Origin: JAPUME01 sp027294185
GTDB taxonomy: Bacteria; Acidobacteriota; Terriglobia; UBA7540; JAPUME01
Direction of reading: 5' to 3'
DNA: 64,000 bases
Assembly (NCBI GenBank): GCA_963555835.3
Contig: CAUVWZ020000001.1
Location: 930,001 to 994,000 of the forward strand
The notes under the pieces were generated by a model that ran no database searches, was not told where the DNA came from, and saw only the letters and a list, made by a program, of their open reading frames with translations. The position numbers and the translations under genes were made by a program. Positions within the stretch are counted from its first letter, which is position 1. Every line of letters begins with the position of its first letter. Shown here one piece after another: positions 18,920-25,467 of the stretch.

Positions 18920-18947
18920 AACCCCCCACAGAATTAGGAGGTGAGAC

Positions 18948-19898
18948 ATGACAGAAGATGCAGGTAAAAGAAAGAAACAGGCGGCACTGATGAAAGCTCT
19001 TGAGACGGCCAAGCCTGATCGCAAACTGGTAACGGAGGGATTCCGGGAGCACTTGAGGACCTTTGGGCCGACATGGGAGAAGGAAATCCGGTTTTACCGG
19101 AACTTACGGGCCGCCTATCTCTCCGATGCTTCTCGAATCGGGGCCTATACGAACATTCTGGATTCAACTTGGGCGGTTAAGAAGTATGGGCTTCCTCCGC
19201 CCAGGTGGAGCAGTGATCGTCCAAAAAACGATGATTTGCTGGAGTCCAGGGTCGGCCTGTTGGGAAATATAAATCTCCTCGCTTGGACCGCCCTCGGTGT
19301 GGACCACAGAGACCGTGGAACAGCATGGGATGAAGCGTGGCGTTCTATCTGGGTATCTCACCCCACACCCTTGGACCCGTTCATCCAAATTGTCCAGGGC
19401 GGCTGTTTTGCCTTCTGGGTCGGTCGAGTGGCGGTACATGTCGTCATGGCGACGGTCCATATCCAAGGCGACCGCATCCACAGAGAGGATGGTCCAGCCG
19501 TTCAATACGAAGACGGAAGCGGGGTTTGGTTCTGGGAAGGTGTACTGATACCAAAACAATATGTGCTCCACCCGGAGAAGATCACGCCGCCAAGGATTCT
19601 CGCAGAAGATAACGCAGAAACCCGCCGCGTGATGATTGAGCGTTACGGAGGCTGGGACCGGTTTATGCAGGATGTCCACCCTGAGGTTCTCGACACCGAC
19701 GGACAAAACCAGTTGGTACGGATTCCGGTTGAAGTCGATGGGCAAAGCCCATTCATAGCGTTGAAACTCCGCTGTTCATCTACCGGTCGGCTCTATGTGC
19801 TTCGTGTTGCTCCGTGGGCCCAGAAGGTCAAGGAAGCGTTGGCGTGGACATTCGAGCTTCGGAAGGCCAGAGACTACCGGTTGCAGGCAGAGACATAA
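18948..19898 (+). CDS. DUF6745 family protein
   Basis: This 316-aa protein starts at ATG 18948 with TAGGAGGTGAG just before it. Its C-terminal half has the DUF6745 signatures: IHREDGPAVQYEDGSGVWFWEGVLIPKQYVLHPEKIT, then AEDNAETRRVMIERYGGWDRFM, then LRCSSTGRLYVLRVAP and a closing EALAWTFEL. The N-terminal part is helical and more variable. The molecular role of the family is not established; members are soluble and often sit in prophages and islands next to the YRQGDVL-type protein. The pairing supports both calls. Confidence 0.75.
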   Translation: MTEDAGKRKKQAALMKALETAKPDRKLVTEGFREHLRTFGPTWEKEIRFYRNLRAAYLSDASRIGAYTNILDSTWAVKKYGLPPPRWSSDRPKNDDLLESRVGLLGNINLLAWTALGVDHRDRGTAWDEAWRSIWVSHPTPLDPFIQIVQGGCFAFWVGRVAVHVVMATVHIQGDRIHREDGPAVQYEDGSGVWFWEGVLIPKQYVLHPEKITPPRILAEDNAETRRVMIERYGGWDRFMQDVHPEVLDTDGQNQLVRIPVEVDGQSPFIALKLRCSSTGRLYVLRVAPWAQKVKEALAWTFELRKARDYRLQAET

Positions 19899-19919
19899 CA
19901 GGGAGAGTTGAGAAAGAAT

Positions 19920-20534
19920 ATGAATGCGGCAATCTATGCCCGGGTCTCGACTGCCAACAATGGCCAGGACCCAACCGTCCAGACCCGGGAGCTTGAGGAA
20001 TACTGCCAGCGTCGGGGCTGGAAGGTAGCCGGCCAGTACGTCGACGTGGGGATCTCCGGGGCCAAGGAGAAGCGGCCGGAACTGAGCCGGCTCATGGCCG
20101 ACGCTCATCGCCGGCGTTTCGATGTAGTTGCGGTCCACAGGTTCGACCGCTTCGCCCGCTCTGTCTCCCACCTACTTCGAGCGCTGGAAACCTTCAAGGC
20201 CCTCGGGATTGAATTCGTCTCACTCTCTGAGCAGGTGGACACTAGCACTCCCACCGGCAAGATGGTGTTTACCGTGCTCGGGGCAGTGGCAGAACTCGAG
20301 CGTTCACTGATTGCCGAGAGAGTGAAGGCTGGATTGAGGAATGCCAGGGCCAAAGGAAAGCAGTTGGGCCGACCAAAGGTTGCCGTGGACGCCGCTACAG
20401 TGGCCCGCCTTCGCGCCTCAGGGAAGTCCTGGCCCGCCATCGCCGACGAGTTGGGGATAGGGGAAGGGAGCGTCCGCCGAGCCGCTCAAACGTCCGCCAA
20501 AAACCCCTCCGCACGGGCCTCTGTAAATCACTGA
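19920..20534 (+). CDS. Serine recombinase (resolvase/invertase family)
   Basis: This 204-aa small serine recombinase has an N-terminal catalytic domain with AAIYARVSTANNGQDPTVQT (nucleophile Ser), the central RRFDVVAVHRFDRFARS segment and helix E (GAVAELERSLIAERVKAGLRNA). A C-terminal HTH follows (LRASGKSWPAIADELGIGEGSVRRA). It could resolve dimers or cointegrates, or invert a segment. It is the last phage-type gene of the left arm: directly downstream the gene content changes to host-like genes with kinase-derived borders, so it may have helped bring them in. Start at ATG 19920. Confidence 0.9.
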   Translation: MNAAIYARVSTANNGQDPTVQTRELEEYCQRRGWKVAGQYVDVGISGAKEKRPELSRLMADAHRRRFDVVAVHRFDRFARSVSHLLRALETFKALGIEFVSLSEQVDTSTPTGKMVFTVLGAVAELERSLIAERVKAGLRNARAKGKQLGRPKVAVDAATVARLRASGKSWPAIADELGIGEGSVRRAAQTSAKNPSARASVNH

Positions 20535-20598
20535 ATCCTCACGACCGCAAACCACAGAATCAGACCCGCCAGAAACATATGTTTTTCGATGGCTCACG

Positions 20599-20627
20599 TT
20601 GACTTGCCCTCATCTGCGGCTTAGGAT
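20599..20627 (+). promoter_or_regulatory. Kinase-type promoter, copy 1
   Basis: TTGACT (20599-20604), 17 bp, TAGGAT (20622-20627), followed 26 bp on by the ATG of a kinase start. The same promoter with the same spacing precedes the kinase starts at 23368 and 60859. Here it would now drive the DUF5916 gene. Confidence 0.7.
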
Positions 20628-20653
20628 AGCCCCATCAATTCAGGGTGCCTCTT

Positions 20654-20908
20654 ATGATCGGTAAGAGCGTTGCTCATTATCGCGTCACGGAGATGCTCGG
20701 CAAGGGCGGCATGGGAGTGGTCTATCGCGCCCGGGATGAACGGCTCGACCGCGACGTTGTAGCCGTAGACCAGATTCGGACAATCCTCCAGACATTCCGT
20801 GACCGCCTGTTTACGGAAATGTTTCCGGGGAGGCGGGAAACAGATCAGACAACTTGGAGAATGCAAGCCGTTACAATCAAGGAGGTTAAGTGCAGGAACT
20901 TTCTCTAG
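20654..20908 (+). pseudogene. Truncated serine/threonine protein kinase (N-terminus only)
   Basis: The frame begins MIGKSVAHYRVTEMLGKGGM and continues GVVYRARDERLDRDV, the glycine-rich loop and first strands of an acidobacterial Hanks-type kinase. It then loses homology exactly before the VAVK lysine and runs into unrelated sequence to a stop at 20908. Promoter and first ~38 codons therefore remain without a kinase body. The DUF5916 gene begins inside the tail of this frame (20890). Confidence 0.8.
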
Positions 20909-23241
20909 GGAGATCCGTGGTACGGGCCGCAGTGTTGCTGGCGGCGCTGGGATCGGCACCGGCGTACCTAGTGTCATCCTCTGACCTGACCGGCCCGCGC
21001 CCGGTGTTGATTATTCCTCGAGTTACACGGGCACCGGTGATCGAAGACTTTCTGGAGATGAAGCCGAATGGGGAGATGAAGAGACAATTGGCAAAAGTGG
21101 AGGATTTCATCCAACAGCAGCCGGCGGATGGCAAGCCTTCTTCTCAGCGCACCGAAGTCTATTTTGGCTATGACAGCCGGAATCTCTATGCCATCTTCCT
21201 ATGCTTCGACTCGGAACCCCAAAAGATCCGGGCTCGGATGACCCAGCGGGAGAACATTTTCGGCGACGACTTGGTAACGGTGACGCTCGACACCTTCCAC
21301 GACCAACGCCGCGCCTATGACTTTTGGGCCAATCCCTTCGGTGTTCAGATGGATGACCAATGGATCGAAGGCCAGCCCTTCGACACCTCCTTTGATATGC
21401 TGTGGCAATCCCGCGGCCGGCTCACGGAGCAGGGCTACGTGGTGTGGATGGCCATCCCCTTTGAGAGCCTACGCTTTCCCTCTACCCCGGAGCAAATCTG
21501 GGGCATTACCTTCTGGCGTATGATCCCGCGTGTCAATGAGTTTTCTTCATGGCCCCATATTTCAACTCGCATAGAAGGCGAACTGAATCAGGCCGCCACT
21601 CTACGTGGCCTTCACAATATCTCTCCCGGACGGAACGTTCAGTTGATCCCCTACGGCTTCCTACGGTCCTTTCGCGCCCTGGATACTCTAGACCCTGCCC
21701 AGCCTCGGTTTGTGAGTAAGACCGTCGATCCCTATGCCGGGCTGGATGCTAAGTTTGTCTTTAAGGACAGCCTCGTCCTGGACGTGGCTCTGAATCCCGA
21801 CTTCAGCCAGGTGGAGTCTGACCAACCGCAGGTGACGGCCAATCAGCGCTTTGAGGTTTTCTTTCCGGAGAAGCGCCCCTTCTTTCTGGAGAACGCCAGG
21901 TTTTTTGAGACCCCGATCAATCTATTCTTTACCCGGCGCATTGCTGACCCGCAGTTCGGAATTCGGCTAACCGGCAAAACGGGACCTTATACAGTTGCAG
22001 CCTTGCTGGCCGATGATGAGTCGCCCGGCAAGAGTGTTCCCTTGGGCGACCCACTATCCGGTCGACGGGCCCGGTTCGGGATCGTCCGAATCAACCGTGA
22101 CCTCTTTCAGCATTCCACCGTGGGCCTGATCTACGCTGACCGAGAGTTCGAGGGCAACTTCAATCGGGTGGGAGGCTTGGACGGCCGCCTCAAATGGGGC
22201 AAGAACTGGGTGGCGAGCTTCCAGGGCGTCGTCAGTTCGACCCGGTTTCTCGATGGAAGCCAGTTGGCCGGACCTGCGTATGACGCGCAACTTCGCCGCA
22301 GCGGACGCAAGTTCATCAACGTCCTGGAATTCAACGACAGGAGTCCGGGCTTCCGCACCCAAACTGGATTTCTACCGGGTCGGAGTAGCGGATTCATCTC
22401 ACGACGCTTGCGGACTGACCGAGTGTCGCTGCGGCCTGACATTCGTAGCTTGAGGCAGTTTGCAAGTTACCGCTTCCGCCCTGAAGGTAAATATCTGATT
22501 TCCTGGGGACCTGACGTGACGATCAACCCCACTTGGGACCACAGTGGCACCCGTCTGGATTTCCTTTATGCCAGTGCCATGAGTTGGGAGTTCACGGGCC
22601 AGACCTATCTGGGGTTGTTTTATGATGGTGCCCGCGAGCGCCTGCGGCCCCAAGACTTCGAGGGCCTCCCGGAAAACCGTGACTTCTCCCACAACCGCAA
22701 AGGGTTCTTTTTCAGGACTAGCTATCTCCCGGAGGTCAACTTCGAGGGCGAATACTCGCTGGGAACGCGTGTTAATTTTGTCCCTCCAGACGGCCAAGAA
22801 CCGATGATAGCCAACCTGAACCGCGGCAAATTCAGCCTCATCCTGCGGCCACGTACTCGCTTGCGGATCGACAATTCCTATATTTTGGAGCGGCTCACTC
22901 ACCGTGCCGGGGTTGCCAACATCTTTAACAACCACATCGTCCGCTCCAAGTGGAACTGGCAGTTCAACCGCGAACTCTCCTTGCGTGCGATTCTCCAGTA
23001 CAACACCGTGTTGGCTAACCCGGAGCTGACCTCGCTTGAGACATCCAAGAATTTCAACGCCGACTTCCTGCTCACTTATCTGGTGAATCCCTGGACGGCG
23101 CTTTACGTCGGCTATAACGGCAACGTACAGAACATCGAACTTCTTGAGACTCCTGCGGGGAGCGAAATCATCCGTTCCCCCCAGTTCATTAGCGACGCCA
23201 AACAGTTCTTCATCAAGTTTTCTTACCTCCTCCGCTTCTAA
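20890..23241 (+). CDS. DUF5916 / CBM9-like outer-membrane-associated protein
   Basis: This 783-aa protein starts at GTG 20890, 5 nt after AAGGAGG. It has a hydrophobic N-terminal signal (VVRAAVLLAALGSAPAYL), then a CBM9-type sugar-binding domain (~residues 70-230, VYFGYDSRNLYAIFLCFDSEP). The DUF5916 region follows, with the hallmark NPDFSQVESDQPQVTANQRF and FFPEKRPFFLENARFFETP. A C-terminal beta-barrel-like series of aromatic-ended strands closes with FFIKFSYLLRF, a typical outer-membrane insertion end. It is likely an outer-membrane carbohydrate-processing or uptake protein. It sits between kinase relics and depends on the kinase-type promoter upstream. A 411-codon antisense frame is a shadow. 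Confidence 0.88.
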   Translation: MQELSLGRSVVRAAVLLAALGSAPAYLVSSSDLTGPRPVLIIPRVTRAPVIEDFLEMKPNGEMKRQLAKVEDFIQQQPADGKPSSQRTEVYFGYDSRNLYAIFLCFDSEPQKIRARMTQRENIFGDDLVTVTLDTFHDQRRAYDFWANPFGVQMDDQWIEGQPFDTSFDMLWQSRGRLTEQGYVVWMAIPFESLRFPSTPEQIWGITFWRMIPRVNEFSSWPHISTRIEGELNQAATLRGLHNISPGRNVQLIPYGFLRSFRALDTLDPAQPRFVSKTVDPYAGLDAKFVFKDSLVLDVALNPDFSQVESDQPQVTANQRFEVFFPEKRPFFLENARFFETPINLFFTRRIADPQFGIRLTGKTGPYTVAALLADDESPGKSVPLGDPLSGRRARFGIVRINRDLFQHSTVGLIYADREFEGNFNRVGGLDGRLKWGKNWVASFQGVVSSTRFLDGSQLAGPAYDAQLRRSGRKFINVLEFNDRSPGFRTQTGFLPGRSSGFISRRLRTDRVSLRPDIRSLRQFASYRFRPEGKYLISWGPDVTINPTWDHSGTRLDFLYASAMSWEFTGQTYLGLFYDGARERLRPQDFEGLPENRDFSHNRKGFFFRTSYLPEVNFEGEYSLGTRVNFVPPDGQEPMIANLNRGKFSLILRPRTRLRIDNSYILERLTHRAGVANIFNNHIVRSKWNWQFNRELSLRAILQYNTVLANPELTSLETSKNFNADFLLTYLVNPWTALYVGYNGNVQNIELLETPAGSEIIRSPQFISDAKQFFIKFSYLLRF

Positions 23242-23253
23242 TGGGTGAACTCC

Positions 23254-23302
23254 GACCCCCGCTTCCAATCCCTCCTCTGCTGCCTGAGCTTGGCGGGAGT
23301 AA
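23254..23302 (+). pseudogene. Kinase 3'-end relic, copy a
   Basis: DPRFQSLLCCLSLAGV read in frame resembles the C-terminus of acidobacterial kinase-TPR proteins (consensus here DPRFQDLLRRMNFP-stop). It lies 13 bp after the DUF5916 stop and 11 bp before the next kinase-type promoter. Confidence 0.55.
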
Positions 23303-23312
23303 TCCCTTCGCG

Positions 23313-23341
23313 TTGACTTGGGTGAGGGTGCGGAATAGGAT
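23313..23341 (+). promoter_or_regulatory. Kinase-type promoter, copy 2
   Basis: TTGACT (23313-23318), 17 bp, TAGGAT (23336-23341). Same hexamers and spacing as copies 1 and 3, followed 26 bp later by ATGATTGGTAAG. Confidence 0.65.
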
Positions 23342-23367
23342 GGCTGCGCAGGGCTAATTCCTTCCGT

Positions 23368-23394
23368 ATGATTGGTAAGACAATTTCCCGCATA
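23368..23394 (+). pseudogene. Kinase start relic, copy 2
   Basis: ATGATTGGTAAGACAATTTC encodes MIGKTIS, the standard start of the kinase family, and then diverges within nine codons. The frame stays open into the next gene, so translation could start here, but a better ribosome site serves ATG 23416. Confidence 0.55.
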
Positions 23395-23415
23395 GAAGGC
23401 AAGAAAGGAGTTGTC

Positions 23416-23739
23416 ATGCGCTACTTGGTCCGAGCCCATTTCATTGGGGAGAAAATGGGGGAATTCTTCAGGAAGCTGAGCGACGACACCATTGCCCGGC
23501 AAAAGCCGGATGGGCAGGAAATCCTGAACTCCATGCAGCGAGCCAGGATCACCGCACCAGGATTCATCGAATGGTGCGAAACTTGCTACTGCACCACCCC
23601 CCTGGCCCACGAGCGGGCCACAGTTTACGATCACTATCTTATGAATATTCGGACCCGGGAAATCGACTCGGACCCCGACGTCATGGGTGACTCATTCTGG
23701 GACTACTTACAGGATTTGACTTTGGCCAAGGACCCGTAG
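23416..23739 (+). CDS. Hypothetical 107-aa protein between kinase relics
   Basis: The protein starts at ATG 23416 (MRYLVRAHFIGEKMGEFFRK), 6 nt after AAAGGAG. It is a compact soluble protein with a ferredoxin-like alpha/beta look and a cysteine pair (EWCETCYCTT). I recognise no family, though the first strand-helix pattern resembles small dimeric alpha-beta-barrel proteins. It is bracketed by the kinase-type promoter and start on one side and a kinase 3' relic 14 bp downstream. Confidence 0.6.
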   Translation: MRYLVRAHFIGEKMGEFFRKLSDDTIARQKPDGQEILNSMQRARITAPGFIEWCETCYCTTPLAHERATVYDHYLMNIRTREIDSDPDVMGDSFWDYLQDLTLAKDP

Positions 23740-23753
23740 TGCCGTCAAGTAGA

Positions 23754-23801
23754 CGCCCCCGCTTCCAGGACCTCCTGCGGCGGATGAATTTTCCGGAGTA
23801 G
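23754..23801 (+). pseudogene. Kinase 3'-end relic, copy b
   Basis: In frame this reads RPRFQDLLRRMNFPE-stop, nearly the same peptide end as at 40661-40723 and 62866-62928. No upstream kinase sequence is attached. Confidence 0.7.
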
Positions 23802-23894
23802 GCTGGCACCGTCTGGGTGTACCAAATGAAATCCTTTGGCACACGCGAAACTGGTTTAATCTTGCCTTTCCTACTGCTTTACCCGTTGGCAAAA

Positions 23895-25340
23895 TCAGAA
23901 CAGTTTGACTAACGGGTTTCCTTTCACCAACTCCCGAGGTTGGTCCAGATCGTTTAGCACCGTCATTGCGGGGTCGAGGCCCAGAGCGTAATAGACGGTG
24001 GCGATCAAGTCCGTGGGATGCACGGGAGAGTCCACGGGGGAAGACCCATGTTTGTCCGATTTTCCATAAACCTCGCCGCGGCGAATTCCGGCGCCCGTGA
24101 CCAGCGCTGTATAGCAGTAGGGCCAATGATCGCGGCCGTCGGGGGCGTTGGTGTTCCCCGAGGTGCTCACGCCAAGTCGCGGCGATCGGCCAAACTCTCC
24201 CACCGCTACAACCAAAGTTTCGCTTAGTAATCCTCGCTGGTCCATGTCCTCCAGGAGGGCCGATAAGGCGCGATCCAAGACGGGACAATGCAGGTTCTTC
24301 AGAGGGCCGAAGTTGGCGGCGTGCGTGTCCCAAGAATCTACCTCAGGGTTGCCGTTGGCGACGGCCGGCCAATTCACCTGTACGAAGCGCGTTCCGGCTT
24401 CGATCAAACGCCGGGCCAGAAGGGCCCCCTGACCGAAGGTGGTCCTGCCGTAGCGTTCCCGCACCTTCGTGGGTTCCTGCTCCAAGTCGAAAGCTGCTCG
24501 CGCCTTTCCCGACAGCACCAGATCATAAGCCTTCTGGTAGTACTCATCCACCGCGTGCTTGCTCACGGCACGTTCCAGGTCCCGCATAGAGTTGTTGATC
24601 CCCTTGAGGAGATAAAACCGATCCTTCAGCCGCCCCGCCGGCACTTCGGCCCGAAGCGTCAGGTCCTCGGTCTTGATGGGCTTGTTGGGGTCTTGGTATA
24701 AGCGATAGGGATCATAAGCCTTGCCCAGAAATCCTGCCGTCCCGCCTTTGCCTACGATGTTGCTTTCCTGGAGGGGCCGAGGGAGCTCCACGAAAGGCAG
24801 CACCGCCTCCTTCGGCGGCCTGAGTCTGCTGAGCTGACAACCCATATGCGGAAAATCATTCGGGGACGGTGGTTCCAACTGGCCCGAGGGAGAAACCTGG
24901 TCGGGGGGATACCCGGTCATCATCTGGTAGATAGCCGCCGTGTGATTAAAGAGCCCCTTCGGGGTGTAGCTCATCGAGCGGATCAGCATACACTTGTCCA
25001 TCTGCTGGGCCAGCAGGGGCATTGTCTCACTGAGTTGAATTCCTGGGACATTGGTTTTAATTTCCTTAAACTGTCCGCGAATGTTGGAAGGCGCATCCGG
25101 TTTCGGATCCCAGATATCTAAGTGACTGGGACCCCCTTGCAGGAATAACAGGATGACCGACTTCGCAGCGCCGAAGCCTTTCATGCCCTCTAAGCTACTA
25201 CTCCCGGTAGAAGCCAGAGCTTTCCAGGACAGGAAATGAGGTAAACCCAAACCGAAAAGTCCGGCCGCTCCGACGCGGAGGAATTCCCGGCGCGTCGGCC
25301 CTTCACAGAACATGCCCTTAGGTCCCGGTATAGATAACAT
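23895..25340 (-). CDS. DUF1501 protein (Tat-exported sulfatase-like fold)
   Basis: This 481-aa protein has a twin-arginine signal (PTRREFLRVGAAGLFGLGLP), then the DUF1501 hallmarks: VILLFLQGGPSHLDIWDPKPDAP, a SMSYTPKGLFNHTAAIYQMM histidine region, and a C-terminal VAVGEFGRSPRLG ... GRDHWPYCYTALVTGAGI that resembles alkaline-phosphatase-superfamily metal sites. The family is encoded with DUF1549/DUF1553 cytochromes in Planctomycetes, Verrucomicrobia and Acidobacteria and is thought to act on polymers outside the cytoplasm. It is last of the four-gene operon that starts at 31943; 127 bp separate it from the preceding gene. Confidence 0.92.
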   Translation of the reverse strand: MLSIPGPKGMFCEGPTRREFLRVGAAGLFGLGLPHFLSWKALASTGSSSLEGMKGFGAAKSVILLFLQGGPSHLDIWDPKPDAPSNIRGQFKEIKTNVPGIQLSETMPLLAQQMDKCMLIRSMSYTPKGLFNHTAAIYQMMTGYPPDQVSPSGQLEPPSPNDFPHMGCQLSRLRPPKEAVLPFVELPRPLQESNIVGKGGTAGFLGKAYDPYRLYQDPNKPIKTEDLTLRAEVPAGRLKDRFYLLKGINNSMRDLERAVSKHAVDEYYQKAYDLVLSGKARAAFDLEQEPTKVRERYGRTTFGQGALLARRLIEAGTRFVQVNWPAVANGNPEVDSWDTHAANFGPLKNLHCPVLDRALSALLEDMDQRGLLSETLVVAVGEFGRSPRLGVSTSGNTNAPDGRDHWPYCYTALVTGAGIRRGEVYGKSDKHGSSPVDSPVHPTDLIATVYYALGLDPAMTVLNDLDQPRELVKGNPLVKLF

Positions 25341-25431
25341 GAGCCCCTCCTTGGTTTTTGCTGGCCGGCTTTACAGGCTGTTTTTAGTTGCGGTTCGCCG
25401 TCCCTATTATTAGGAGTATCCTTCTAGCCTT

Positions 25432-25449
25432 GCAAAAAACGTTTTTTGC
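25432..25449. other. Perfect 18-bp palindrome between DUF1549-DUF1553 and DUF1501 genes
   Basis: GCAAAAAACGTTTTTTGC is fully self-complementary and sits 19 bp downstream of the DUF1549-DUF1553 stop on the minus strand. As RNA it gives an A6/U6 hairpin with little loop. It may be a weak terminator or a protein-binding site controlling the last gene separately. Confidence 0.5.
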
Positions 25450-25467
25450 GCCGCCCGCCTTCCCTCC

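Noticed and set aside
20654..20908. A small complete kinase-like gene
   Set aside because: Only the glycine-rich loop region is present; no VAVK lysine, HRD or DFG motif follows.
22399..23634. 411-codon minus-strand open frame
   Set aside because: Antisense to the DUF5916 gene and its downstream relics; composition is that of a shadow.
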